Positions 1-7,279 of a stretch of DNA of 35,361 nt are shown in pieces; positions within the stretch are counted from its first letter, which is position 1; each line of letters opens with the position of its first letter. The position numbers were made by a program, and so were the translations under genes. Location: positions 1 through 35,361 of the forward strand of contig CAMJXE010000024.1 of the NCBI GenBank assembly GCA_946409645.1, in the 5' to 3' direction. The stretch is from an uncultured Bacteroidales bacterium (GTDB lineage Bacteria; Bacteroidota; Bacteroidia; Bacteroidales; WCHB1-69). The notes under the pieces are model-generated. The model searched no databases. It saw only the letters and a list, made by a program, of their open reading frames with translations, and was not told the DNA's origin.

Positions 1-51
1 AATGGTATTGGGTTCCGTTTGGCGATGGATGCCGAAGGGGTTGAGCCGTGA
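1..51 (+). CDS. C-terminal end of a probable SUMF1/formylglycine-generating-enzyme-domain protein (partial)
   Basis: Frame 1 is open from the window edge for 16 codons and stops at TGA 49-51. The peptide ends NGIGFRLAMDAEGVEP. A G-F-R-L-A stretch close to the C-terminus is the usual last strand of SUMF1/FGE-sulfatase-modifying domains, which are common in Bacteroidota lipoproteins. Only the tail is visible, so the family is inferred from one short motif. No terminator is evident in the 100 nt before the next gene. Confidence 0.45.
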   Translation, partial: NGIGFRLAMDAEGVEP

Positions 52-153
52 GACAGGGACGATGCCGAATAGAAAAAATCACCATTCCACCCAATATTCT
101 CCCCATAAATCACGTTGTTACATATAGAAACCTATTCCAAAACCTTAACCGTT

Positions 154-1068
154 ATGAAAAAAACAGCCTTGACCATTCTTTTGCTCGCCGCAATATTTTC
201 TTTTATAGGTTGTTGCAACTCTCAAACGCATGCTGAAGAGATTGATGAGATTCGAATTATTGAACCAGTGGATACCCTCGCAAATATACCTATGACTATT
301 AAGTTTACATCCGTTTACATCCCTTGTACCGTTAATGGCAAAACCAAATTGTTTATTCTGGATCCTGAATGGAAACACAATTGCATAGAAAAGAGGTTTA
401 TATCAGAATTATACGACACTACAGGAACGTTGCGCACTTCATTTAAGGATGGATACTCTACTGTTTTAAGTATTCATACACTACAATACACCATCGGAAA
501 TCAAAATTTCATGCTGGATACGTCTCAGGTGATTTCGCACAACGACAGTGACTGGTACGGATATATTGGGAAACCATTATTCAACGAGAAGGTTGTTTGT
601 ATAAATTTTGACGAAAAAGAGATGTATATAACGAACAAAGTGCCTGACAGCATCCCTGGTTATATTCAAAAGGATTACATGGTTAATAAGAAAGGACATC
701 GTGTCATTACCGTAAATTTTCCAACATCTGAAGGTGATAAAAAATACAATTTGATTGTTGACTTTGGTGCCCCCACCTCTAATCTCGACAATGATTTAAA
801 AGAAATTATCACCATAAATGATAATAAGCCAAATCCTACTGATATTGCGCAAATGCTAATAACTTTTTGTAATAGTATTCGTAATCGGAACCAAACCCAT
901 TGGACAAATTCGCAAACCGGACAACCAGATGACCCCTATAAACGTTGGGGTTGTGATGGTTCAATTGGATTGGACATCATATCCCTCTATAATTGGATAA
1001 TCGACTATCGTAACGACAAAATCTACTACACACCAAACGAACATTACAAAAAAAAGACGAAGCAATGA
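154..1068 (+). CDS. Lipoprotein with aspartyl-protease-like motifs, function unknown
   Basis: 304 aa. The ATG at 154 is chosen over the upstream in-frame ATG at 115 because it begins a clean lipoprotein signal: MKK, a hydrophobic stretch, and a lipobox ending F-I-G-C with Cys20. Two hydrophobic-Asp motifs resemble the two lobes of a retropepsin/pepsin-like fold: FILDPE near residue 70 and LIVDFGAPTSN near residue 210. Only the second looks like the D-x-G active-site loop; the first lacks the glycine, so catalysis is doubtful. The gene overlaps the next one by four bases (ATGA), implying translational coupling. The next protein has the same general plan, so the two may be diverged relatives. 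It is much more AT-rich than its neighbour. Confidence 0.6.
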   Translation: MKKTALTILLLAAIFSFIGCCNSQTHAEEIDEIRIIEPVDTLANIPMTIKFTSVYIPCTVNGKTKLFILDPEWKHNCIEKRFISELYDTTGTLRTSFKDGYSTVLSIHTLQYTIGNQNFMLDTSQVISHNDSDWYGYIGKPLFNEKVVCINFDEKEMYITNKVPDSIPGYIQKDYMVNKKGHRVITVNFPTSEGDKKYNLIVDFGAPTSNLDNDLKEIITINDNKPNPTDIAQMLITFCNSIRNRNQTHWTNSQTGQPDDPYKRWGCDGSIGLDIISLYNWIIDYRNDKIYYTPNEHYKKKTKQ

Positions 1069-2012
1069 AAAAACACCTCATTTTCATCGGAATTTTAGGA
1101 AGTCTGCTGTCGTGCACCGGTCAACCGAGTGGCGGTGATGCCGACAGCCGTTCCGTTCAAAAATACCCCTACCGTTTCCATACCTTCACTCCGCATATCT
1201 ACGTGGATGCATTCCTGAACGACAGCTTGCCCGTCAAGTTGGTTTACGATTGCGCCGCTCCTTTCGTGTGGTTGGACAGCTCTTTTGTGGACGACCACTA
1301 CGGCTACGAGAGCAAGCAGACAATGGCTTTTGAGGGAATCGGCACGGAAGGACGTCAAGTGGTGAAAGCCTTCCAAGACTGGAATATCACGATTGCAGGA
1401 AAGCGAGAGGGGTTTCCGATTATTCCCGCACCCAATTTGCGAAATACGTTCAACGACAGCATCGAAGGGGTAATAGGGCTTGTGTTTATCAAAAAGCATG
1501 TATGGGCATTTGATTTTGGCACGCATTCCTTCGATATTCTGCCTTCTGTCCCTGATTCGGTGCGAAAAAACTGGCACGCCCTGAAACTGTTTTATCGGGA
1601 CAAGGACTATTATTTCGAGGCACCTGCCACGCTTTTTGTGACGGACAGCCTGAAAATTTCCGGAAAACTGTTATTCGACTCCGGGATGGGCACGGATCTT
1701 TGCCTTTTCGCGGATGTGGTGCGGAAATTGGATATTGGAAGTTTGGATATAGCCAAGGATTCAAGAACCACCCAAGGGGCTTCAGGTAGTAGCGCCAACG
1801 AAGTTTTTGACGCGAAACGTCTGGTGATGCCGAACTTTGTGGTGGATTCCGTGCATACGTGGGCGAATACGGACGCGTCCGGTCACGCCAGCAAGGCTCC
1901 CTCCAAGGATGTTATCGGCTATTTCGGTTTCGGGTTACTGCAACGCATGGGTGAAGTGGTGATTGATTTCCCGAATCAGGTGGTATATTTTAAGCCGAAG
2001 GGGGCGGAATGA
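1065..2012 (+). CDS. Lipoprotein of the bacterial retropepsin-like aspartyl protease type
   Basis: 315 aa with a lipoprotein signal peptide ending L-L-S-C (Cys17), so probably membrane-anchored outside the cytoplasm. Two hydrophobic-hydrophobic-D-x-[GA] motifs are visible: LVYDCAAPFVWLD in the N-terminal half and LLFDSGMGTDLCL in the second half. Each half also has a later hydrophobic-hydrophobic-G segment (GVIGLVF; DVIGYFGFGLL), the typical psi-loop arrangement of aspartyl proteases. The second motif is a good D-S-G; the first is D-C-A, so the true active site may use one or both. Substrate unknown. Its ATG overlaps the stop of the preceding lipoprotein by four bases. The coding sequence runs nearly to the 33-bp repeat array that follows. 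Confidence 0.6.
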   Translation: MKKHLIFIGILGSLLSCTGQPSGGDADSRSVQKYPYRFHTFTPHIYVDAFLNDSLPVKLVYDCAAPFVWLDSSFVDDHYGYESKQTMAFEGIGTEGRQVVKAFQDWNITIAGKREGFPIIPAPNLRNTFNDSIEGVIGLVFIKKHVWAFDFGTHSFDILPSVPDSVRKNWHALKLFYRDKDYYFEAPATLFVTDSLKISGKLLFDSGMGTDLCLFADVVRKLDIGSLDIAKDSRTTQGASGSSANEVFDAKRLVMPNFVVDSVHTWANTDASGHASKAPSKDVIGYFGFGLLQRMGEVVIDFPNQVVYFKPKGAE

Positions 2013-2037
2013 ATCCACTTTTTTGGAGCTGGTACAG

Positions 2038-2124
2038 TTCCTCTCGGTTTTGTCAGAAACAACGCGTTTATTCCTCTCGGTTTTGTCAAAAATAATATGT
2101 TTATTCCTCTCGGTTTTGTCAAAA
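2038..2124 (+). repeat. 33-bp direct tandem repeat, three copies, upstream of the ATPase gene
   Basis: The core TTCCTCTCGGTTTTGTCA starts at 2038, 2071 and 2104, an exact 33-bp period. Copies 1 and 2 run on through a similar A-rich then GTTTA tail. Copy 3 passes directly into the -7 box of the next gene (TATCTTTG at 2129). Exact 33-bp spacing is about three turns of B-DNA, which would put each copy on the same face of the helix. This suits operator or iteron-like sites, but no binding protein is known from the sequence. There are no spacers of a different kind, so this is not a CRISPR array. Confidence 0.85.
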
Positions 2125-2128
2125 TTTG

Positions 2129-2136
2129 TATCTTTG
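2129..2136 (+). promoter_or_regulatory. -7 box TATCTTTG for the DUF4143 ATPase gene
   Basis: TAtcTTTG followed by CGG matches the Bacteroidota primary-sigma -7 consensus TAnnTTTG. No TTTG lies at the ideal 19-nt spacing upstream; that interval is filled by the third 33-bp repeat, suggesting promoter use may depend on whatever binds the repeats. The predicted transcript starts about 25-30 nt before the ATG at 2169. Confidence 0.55.
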
Positions 2137-2168
2137 CGGCCTGAAAGGATGTAATAAAACATTTTGAA

Positions 2169-3563
2169 ATGTATATTGAAAGACAAATTGACACCTTGCT
2201 TTTGGAATGGAAAAACAGCAGTCGTCTCAAGCCGCTACTGCTTAGAGGTGCTCGCCAAGTGGGCAAATCATGGGCTGTGAAGCATCTGGGCGAAACGTTT
2301 GATTATTTTATTGAGGTGAACTTTGAAAAACGTCCCGACATGTTGGAGGTTTTTCAAAAAATCCACGAAGTACACGAGTTGACGGACACACTGAGCATGC
2401 TCTACAACACCCCTGTTGTGCCTGGAAAGACCTTGCTTTTCCTCGACGAAATCCAGAATTCAGTCGATGCCATCAAGAGCCTTTGGGCTTTCAAGGAGGA
2501 CTTTCCCGATCTTCATGTGGCTGCTGCCGGGTCGTTGCTGGAATTTGCCCTTAAAGACCTGCCTTCCTTCGGGGTGGGACGGATACGCTCGCTGTTTGTC
2601 TATCCCTTCTCGTTCGACGAGTTTCTTGTGGCTGAGGGTAAAACCGCTTGGGTGAAATCCAAGCAGAATGCAACCCCCGAAAAGCCCTTGCTTACTACAC
2701 TGTACAACGATCTTGTGCAACACTATCGTACTTTCTTAATGGTGGGTGGAATGCCTGCCAGTGTGGCCGCCTGGGTGACAACCCGCGATTACCGTCAATG
2801 TCAAACAGAGCTTGATGATATCCAGCTGACCTACTATGACGATTTTCCCAAGTATGCTAAGAAAGTTGACCCTACGCTGCTGCGTAATACGTTGCAGAGC
2901 GTCGTCATGCAGATTGGCACCAAGTTTACTTATAGTCGGGTGGAGGGTGGCTATCGTGCCGAAGAGGTGAAGAAAGCACTGTCGCTTTTGTGCGATGCGG
3001 GCATCGTAAAACGCGTCAGCCACACCGCTTCCAACGGCCTTCCGCTCGGTGCCGAGGTTAATGATAAATTTCGCAAATATATCTATCTCGACAGTGGTCT
3101 TTTGCTGCGCATTCTCGACATGGATTTGGGAGGCGCACGTCAACTCACAGAACTGATTCTTGCCGGCACTGCTGAAGATTTGGTGAACAAAGGTTGTCTG
3201 ACTGAGATGATGTTAGGTTGGGAACTGGTGAAATACAACAATCCCCGTTCTCAACACGAACTTTACTATTGGGAGAACACAGCCGAAGGAACACGCTCTG
3301 AGGTGGACTATATCATTGCCCGTGACCTGAGGGTGCTGCCTGTAGAATGCAAAGCAGGCGTAAGCGGTAAGATGAAGAGCCTGTACGAGTTTATGCGTCA
3401 GAAGCACCTGACCGATGCAGTCCGCTGTACTCTTGAGAATTTTTCAGCTATTGAACATTGCGACAAGAAAGATAACGATGTTGTGCGTCACGTTCAGATA
3501 CTCCCACTTTTTGCAGTGTCCAATTTGTATGACAAAATTGAAAGCATGGCCGATTTGAAATAG
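2169..3563 (+). CDS. AAA-type ATPase with C-terminal DUF4143 domain
   Basis: 464 aa. Walker A is GARQVGKS at residues 27-34 and Walker B is LLFLDEIQ near 89-96, typical of the AAA_14 ATPase domain. The second half holds the DUF4143 region: near the end, RSEVDYII followed by LPVECKAG forms an E-VD-x(n)-E-x-K pattern like the core of PD-(D/E)XK nucleases. Proteins of this build are abundant and scattered in Bacteroidota genomes, often as mobile single genes. Their job is not settled; links to DNA handling or to toxin-like or defence roles have been proposed. It stands alone, behind a tandem repeat array and its own promoter, with an ECF sigma gene 110 bp downstream. Full-length, no lesion seen. 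Confidence 0.85.
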   Translation: MYIERQIDTLLLEWKNSSRLKPLLLRGARQVGKSWAVKHLGETFDYFIEVNFEKRPDMLEVFQKIHEVHELTDTLSMLYNTPVVPGKTLLFLDEIQNSVDAIKSLWAFKEDFPDLHVAAAGSLLEFALKDLPSFGVGRIRSLFVYPFSFDEFLVAEGKTAWVKSKQNATPEKPLLTTLYNDLVQHYRTFLMVGGMPASVAAWVTTRDYRQCQTELDDIQLTYYDDFPKYAKKVDPTLLRNTLQSVVMQIGTKFTYSRVEGGYRAEEVKKALSLLCDAGIVKRVSHTASNGLPLGAEVNDKFRKYIYLDSGLLLRILDMDLGGARQLTELILAGTAEDLVNKGCLTEMMLGWELVKYNNPRSQHELYYWENTAEGTRSEVDYIIARDLRVLPVECKAGVSGKMKSLYEFMRQKHLTDAVRCTLENFSAIEHCDKKDNDVVRHVQILPLFAVSNLYDKIESMADLK

Positions 3564-3620
3564 GCCTGAGAGTGATTCCCCCGGATAAGGACTCGGAAAT
3601 CGAAAAAACACACAACCTCC

Positions 3621-3650
3621 TGTAAGGATTTTCGGGCGGTGTTGTCTAAC
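3621..3650 (+). promoter_or_regulatory. Candidate ECF-sigma-dependent promoter of module 1 (TGTAA-N18-GTCTAAC)
   Basis: TGTAA at 3621-3625 and TGTTGTCTAAC at 3640-3650 lie 24 nt before the sigma gene ATG. The same 11-mer and the same TGTAA, with one extra base of spacing, precede the sigma gene of module 2 (7218-7248). The surrounding intergenic DNA is otherwise different. TGTAA-like -35 and GTC-containing -10 elements are typical of promoters read by ECF sigma factors, which often control their own operon. Assignment as an autoregulatory promoter is inference. Confidence 0.45.
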
Positions 3651-3673
3651 GTCATAAAATCCCAAACGGTCAG

Positions 3674-4168
3674 ATGAAAAGTGCCAAAGAAAAGCAATTC
3701 GAGGAACTGGTGAAACAGTACAAGCGGACCATCTACTCCGTCTGTTACATGTTCTCCCGCGACAAGGAGGAAATCAACGACCTCTTTCAGGAAATTCTGG
3801 TCCGGCTGTGGCTGGGCTTCGACCAGTTCGAGCAACGCAGCAGCGTGAACACGTGGGTCTATCGTATTGCGCTCAACACCGCCATCAACAGCGACAAACG
3901 GGCGAAACGCCGTCCGCAAACAGTGCCGCTCAGCACTGACATCGACCCCTACGACCCGCAGGAGTCCTCGCTCGAACAGGTTCGACAGCTCTACGCGCTC
4001 ATCAACCAGCTGGATGTCATGGACCGCGGACTCGTGCTGCTGTGGTTGGAGGGCATCGGTTACGACGAAATTGCGGCCATTATGGGCATCACGGTTGCCA
4101 ATGTCGGCATAAAACTGCACCGTATCAAGGAAAAATTGGTTCAGAAATCAAAATCCGTCACCCATTAA
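3674..4168 (+). CDS. ECF-type RNA polymerase sigma-70 factor (module 1)
   Basis: 164 aa, the normal size for an ECF sigma factor. Region 2 is at about residues 9-75 (DLFQEILVRLW for core binding; WVYRIALNTAIN toward -10 recognition). Region 4 is at about 100-155, with the helix-turn-helix YDEIAAIMGITVANVGIKLH for -35 recognition. There is no C-terminal extension. It is followed 12 nt later by a multi-spanning membrane protein with a cytoplasmic coiled coil, which probably acts as its partner or anti-sigma. The pair is duplicated at 7280-8910. Start ATG 3674 follows a candidate ECF promoter. Confidence 0.88.
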   Translation: MKSAKEKQFEELVKQYKRTIYSVCYMFSRDKEEINDLFQEILVRLWLGFDQFEQRSSVNTWVYRIALNTAINSDKRAKRRPQTVPLSTDIDPYDPQESSLEQVRQLYALINQLDVMDRGLVLLWLEGIGYDEIAAIMGITVANVGIKLHRIKEKLVQKSKSVTH

Positions 4169-4180
4169 TTCTTTACCATT

Positions 4181-5164
4181 ATGACAACAGAAAATCAAAA
4201 CCAAGAAATGGAGCTGGATGACTTGAAGGTGCAGTATCAGTCGCTCCAGGAGAAGTTCAACCAGCAAGAGATCGTCAACAACGACCTGATTCACGAGATT
4301 ATACATACGAAAATTGGAGATTTCAAACACCGGAATGTGGTAATTATCTGTACATACGTGCTATTGATTTCTTCCGTTAGTTGGAGTTGGGCTTGTTTCC
4401 AACTACAACTTTCCTTTAGGATAATGTCCGTACTTCTATTTTTGTTTATCGGACTATTTGAGCTGCTTAGTAGTAGAAAAGTGTTGAAAATAAATACGGA
4501 AGATGCTGATGTTCAAACGCTTGTCCAAAAGATGAAGAACTTCCGGATCCGTTTCTCGTTAGTTTGGATTATCGGGGTGCTGGCCATGTGTCTATGGATG
4601 ATGTGGTATGTGGCGGAGGTGGACGCAAATCGGAAAATGGTCTATTTACAACCTTCATTCGCTATTGTGGCATTCTCTCTCGCTATATCCATCATGTTGA
4701 TAATAGGCAGCATAGATCGTCTTTCCAAGATAATCGATGAACTTTTGTCATTGACTTCGCAACTGAATGGCAGTGAAACCGAAGAAACGACCACCTATCG
4801 CCGTGGAGAAGCGTATTGGACAGGTGTTGTCCTGCTCGTGTTGAGTCTTGTGGGCCTCGTTTTCAAGCTGATGCACTGGCCGTTTGCAAACCTTATCTTC
4901 TTAGTGGCGTGCGCTTCGGGACTGGTGTTTGTGTTTCTTGCCAGCCGACACTTGGCGCGTGTGGTACCGGAAGAACGCCCCGTAATCCGAATTGCAGAGG
5001 TGGCGTGTCTGTTTCTTGTTGTCGATGCAGCATGCAAAATGTTCCATTGGCCTTTGCCGAAACACAACATCCTCGCGCTCACCTGCTTGTCGCTCCTCCT
5101 CACCGCCGTCCTCGTGTATTGGCTGAGGCAGCGGCGGGGGAAAAGACAGGGGGAGGAACAATAA
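4181..5164 (+). CDS. Polytopic membrane protein, probable partner of the ECF sigma (module 1), with GldL-like hairpins
   Basis: 327 aa. Residues 8-45 form a charged amphipathic coiled coil (LDDLKVQYQSLQEKFNQQEI) that closely matches the start of the module 2 protein. Four transmembrane segments follow (about 53-73, 82-98, 124-146, 160-178). The C-terminal half holds two helical hairpins, each with a K-x-x-H-W-P motif (KLMHWP near 228, KMFHWP near 286). This motif is typical of the membrane hairpin of the gliding/T9SS motor protein GldL and its relatives. An even number of segments would put both ends in the cytoplasm. By position it is a candidate anti-sigma or sensor, but it has no recognised zinc anti-sigma motif. 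A hairpin terminator lies just downstream. Confidence 0.65.
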   Translation: MTTENQNQEMELDDLKVQYQSLQEKFNQQEIVNNDLIHEIIHTKIGDFKHRNVVIICTYVLLISSVSWSWACFQLQLSFRIMSVLLFLFIGLFELLSSRKVLKINTEDADVQTLVQKMKNFRIRFSLVWIIGVLAMCLWMMWYVAEVDANRKMVYLQPSFAIVAFSLAISIMLIIGSIDRLSKIIDELLSLTSQLNGSETEETTTYRRGEAYWTGVVLLVLSLVGLVFKLMHWPFANLIFLVACASGLVFVFLASRHLARVVPEERPVIRIAEVACLFLVVDAACKMFHWPLPKHNILALTCLSLLLTAVLVYWLRQRRGKRQGEEQ

Positions 5165-5169
5165 CCCCC

Positions 5170-5191
5170 AATGACATGAATGTCATTTTTT
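5170..5191 (+). terminator. Hairpin terminator after ECF module 1
   Basis: AATGACA-TGAA-TGTCATT followed by five further T residues. The 7-bp stem and T run begin 6 nt after the membrane-protein stop, consistent with intrinsic termination. The stem is AT-rich, so termination may be partial. Confidence 0.6.
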
Positions 5192-5231
5192 CATGAGTAA
5201 TCCACGGAACGTAACAATATTGAAAAAAATG

Positions 5232-5239
5232 TATTTTTG
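5232..5239 (+). promoter_or_regulatory. -7 box TATTTTTG for the toxin-antitoxin pair
   Basis: TAttTTTG followed by C, 32 nt before the antitoxin ATG, matches the Bacteroidota -7 consensus. A clear TTTG at 19-nt spacing is absent. A short direct repeat follows it (AACATGTAAACATTTG). Confidence 0.5.
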
Positions 5240-5270
5240 CAATCTGTAAACATGTAAACATTTGTTCAGT

Positions 5271-5498
5271 ATGACAGCAATAGATTTAAGAGCAAGCATT
5301 AACGACGATTTAAGTTCAATGTCGTTGAATATGTTGGAGAAAGTGGCCGAATTTGTCAAGTCACTGACGGGGAAAAGTACGCGCGACCATAGCGTTTCCC
5401 CTTTAGTATCCAGCATGTTGACAGGTCATTCTGTGAATCTGTCAGACGAGGAACTTGATACTCTAAAGATGGAACACCTTAAAGAGAAGTACTTATGA
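5271..5498 (+). CDS. Probable antitoxin of a PIN-domain toxin-antitoxin pair
   Basis: 75 aa from ATG 5271. A TTG three codons upstream is in frame but less likely as a start. The N-terminal part (MTAIDLRASINDDLSSMSLN and onward) is helical and resembles the short N-terminal segment of many Bacteroidota type II antitoxins that precede RelE or PIN toxins. The C-terminal part is acidic and lysine-rich (SDEELDTLKMEHLKEKYL), fitting a toxin-wrapping tail. No classic DNA-binding fold is recognisable. Its stop overlaps the toxin start in ATGA (5495-5498), the usual translational coupling of such pairs. Confidence 0.65.
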   Translation: MTAIDLRASINDDLSSMSLNMLEKVAEFVKSLTGKSTRDHSVSPLVSSMLTGHSVNLSDEELDTLKMEHLKEKYL

Positions 5499-5905
5499 AA
5501 AGAGTGTTCATTGACACCAACATCCTGCTGGATTTGTTGCTTGAGCGTCAACCATGGGTGCATCAAGCTTCGGTTTTGTTCAGCATGGCCGACCGTAAAG
5601 AGTTGGATCTACTGTGTTGTTCGCTGTCGTTTTCCACTGCTGTTTATCTGATGCATCGTCTAAAATACAGTCGAAAAGAGATAATCACCAAGTTGACTAT
5701 CGCCAAATCCCTCTGTACGGTTACAACCGTTGATTCGTCTGTGATTGATCGCGTTTTGCAATCCGATTTTTCGGATTTGGAAGATGGTATGCAATATTAT
5801 TCAGCATTGGCGGCAAATGCGGAAATGATTGTTACTAGAAACGAGAAAGATTACGCTTTATCCAACATACCAGTTTTGTCTCCGACAGAATTTCTAAACG
5901 AATAG
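5495..5905 (+). CDS. PIN-domain (VapC-like) ribonuclease toxin
   Basis: 136 aa. Motif I MKRVFIDTNILLDLLLER gives the first catalytic aspartate (D7). An acidic cluster SDFSDLEDGMQYYSA is followed by IVTRNEKDY, which carries the last acidic motif, and a terminal VLSPTEFL as in many PIN toxins. PIN toxins cleave RNA with Mg2+ bound by these acidic residues. The gene overlaps the antitoxin by four bases. All expected acidic residues are present, so it appears intact. It may stabilise this otherwise unstable accessory region, which is inference. Confidence 0.82.
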   Translation: MKRVFIDTNILLDLLLERQPWVHQASVLFSMADRKELDLLCCSLSFSTAVYLMHRLKYSRKEIITKLTIAKSLCTVTTVDSSVIDRVLQSDFSDLEDGMQYYSALAANAEMIVTRNEKDYALSNIPVLSPTEFLNE

Positions 5906-6061
5906 TTTATTCTTCTTATTCTGTGTTAGTTGCGATGCAAAACTTCATCATCAAAATAACATCCTTGCTTCTGTTCCTGCTTTCAGGTGGCAGGGATTCT
6001 GTCGTGCCGTGTGGGGCACGAGGCGGAGGGTCTGTGACAGCGTCTCGGAGAAACGCAACCC

Positions 6062-6469
6062 CTATTTCCCCGTCGTGAAAGTGATTTCCATGTTCTTGCC
6101 GGCACTGTGCCCGTCCTTCGTGGGGAATTCGGTGCCCATGACAACGAACCCGTATTGGTGCGACGGTTCCAGGGAGAAAATCACCTCCAACGTCTTGTCG
6201 TTGCGCCAGGCATAGCTGATTCCCGTTTCGTTCTGGTATTGGCGAGCCAGCTGCACGACGGGATGGTCTTTGTATGGCCCGAAAACGGAATCGACCTCGT
6301 GCGCGTATTGCGGAACTCTGCAACGATTGTATTCTTCGGCACCGGACAATCGCCAGACCGTGGCCATCAGCTCCACACATTCGTCGAAGTGCGCCGGAAT
6401 CGGGCTCTGGGCGAAGGAGGTCAGCGCGGAGAGGACGGCGCAGAGGAGAACGGTTAATGCGTTTTTCAT
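6062..6469 (-). CDS. Short secreted protein, DUF4932-like N-terminal part
   Basis: 135 aa from the ATG at 6469 (MKNALTVLLCAVLSALTSFAQ, a signal peptide). The next segment, HFDECVELMATVWRLSGAEEYN and on to YKDHPVVQLARQ with GISY, resembles the start of DUF4932 proteins of Bacteroidota as I remember them. Those are normally several hundred residues long. Here the similarity fades after GISY and the frame stops at 6062. The sequence downstream to about 5910 holds no convincing continuation, so this may be a truncated or internally deleted remnant. A TATCTTTG box lies 25 nt upstream of the start. Confidence 0.5.
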   Translation of the reverse strand: MKNALTVLLCAVLSALTSFAQSPIPAHFDECVELMATVWRLSGAEEYNRCRVPQYAHEVDSVFGPYKDHPVVQLARQYQNETGISYAWRNDKTLEVIFSLEPSHQYGFVVMGTEFPTKDGHSAGKNMEITFTTGK

Positions 6470-6493
6470 ATCATCAAGGGTTGAATCTGGCTG

Positions 6494-6501
6494 CAAAGAT
6501 A
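6494..6501 (-). promoter_or_regulatory. -7 box TATCTTTG for the DUF4932-like gene
   Basis: On the minus strand TATCTTTG is followed by CAG, a consensus -7 element 25 nt before the ATG at 6469. It is close to, and divergent from, the promoter of the downstream lipoprotein gene. Confidence 0.55.
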
Positions 6502-6552
6502 GTCATTATATTCATTCAGAGTACTTGAATGGATTGTTGATTCCATTTTTTG

Positions 6553-6560
6553 TATTTTTG
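6553..6560 (+). promoter_or_regulatory. -7 box TATTTTTG for the lipocalin-like lipoprotein
   Basis: TAttTTTG followed by CGG, 55 nt before the ATG at 6615. TTG at 6534-6536 is 16 nt upstream of the TA, slightly short of the usual 19. Confidence 0.55.
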
Positions 6561-6614
6561 CGGCGTAAAATAAAGTATTTAATTCACGTTTTGCATGTTT
6601 GGAAAAACAGATAT

Positions 6615-7094
6615 ATGAAAAGAACGTCATTCATTTGTATGATGATACTCGGCATCATTGCCATGAGTGCCTGCAAACCCGGAAACGTGAAACCCGACTT
6701 CGAGAAACTGATTGTCGGCAAATGGGAGGTGAAGACCTGTTATCACTGGTATCACGACCTCACCGACGAAATTTGGTCCTCTGAAGAGTCGTACACCTTG
6801 CCCGACACCAACTATATCGGCTATGACTCCATCGAGTTCAATGCCGACAAAACCTCCCGTTGGCATAGAAGCGACCTTTATGTCCAACAAGGAATGTATG
6901 AGGACCCCTACGCAACATTCAACTGGCAAATTGTCGATGACACGTTGATTATCGCTTCCGAGTCGAAATATGCGATAAAAGAACTTAACAAAAACGATCT
7001 TGTCATCGAGGAATATGCCAACAACGGAGGTGAACAGTATGGCCATCACCACTGGGAGCAAATACACCGCTACGCCCTCAAACGCGCCCAATAG
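6615..7094 (+). CDS. Lipocalin-like lipoprotein
   Basis: 159 aa from ATG 6615; the frame is open further upstream, but only this ATG starts a signal peptide (MKRTSFICMMILGIIAMSAC, lipobox M-S-A-C, Cys20). The mature part begins LIVGKWEV, then shows alternating strands (IEFNADKTSRWH, ATFNWQIVDDTLIIAS, ELNKNDLVIEEY). This is the pattern of the small lipocalin-like beta barrels common among Bacteroidota lipoproteins, where G-K-W is the first-strand signature. Ligand unknown. It stands alone behind its own promoter, between the two sigma modules. Confidence 0.65.
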   Translation: MKRTSFICMMILGIIAMSACKPGNVKPDFEKLIVGKWEVKTCYHWYHDLTDEIWSSEESYTLPDTNYIGYDSIEFNADKTSRWHRSDLYVQQGMYEDPYATFNWQIVDDTLIIASESKYAIKELNKNDLVIEEYANNGGEQYGHHHWEQIHRYALKRAQ

Positions 7095-7099
7095 CTGAT

Positions 7100-7198
7100 T
7101 CAAAAACGGCCGCCGACCGTTACCCGCATCCGATATGTCATGTCTCCTGCGACGGTGGTGCCGTAGTCACCAAGATTACACACCTGTAGGTAGCTGTA
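7100..7198 (-). pseudogene. Possible remnant: C-terminal end of an outer-membrane beta-barrel protein
   Basis: Read on the minus strand, this stretch ends with LGDYGTTVAGDMTYRMRVTV, then GGRF and a TGA at 7102-7100. The alternating pattern and terminal phenylalanine are those of the last strand of outer-membrane barrels. Upstream the frame runs into a T-rich stretch and is lost. No start or body of the gene remains, so if real this is a deletion remnant. Evidence is about 33 codons only. Confidence 0.25.
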
Positions 7199-7217
7199 AC
7201 AAGAAAAAAAATCCCCA

Positions 7218-7248
7218 TGTAATAATTCCTGTTCTTTTGTTGTCTAAC
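7218..7248 (+). promoter_or_regulatory. Candidate ECF-sigma-dependent promoter of module 2 (TGTAA-N19-GTCTAAC)
   Basis: TGTAA at 7218-7222 and TGTTGTCTAAC at 7238-7248, 31 nt before the sigma gene ATG at 7280. It shares an 11-base identical block and the TGTAA element with the region before module 1 (3621-3650). It suggests both modules are read by the same or a similar ECF sigma factor. Confidence 0.45.
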
Positions 7249-7279
7249 TTGATGAACGTTGCAACGAAAGTAATGTATT

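Noticed and set aside
48-236. 62-codon plus-strand frame at the left edge
   Set aside because: Overlaps the lipoprotein signal peptide in another frame; composition is random.
2038-2124. Possible CRISPR array
   Set aside because: The copies are direct tandem repeats of 33 bp with no unlike spacers, and no cas genes are nearby.
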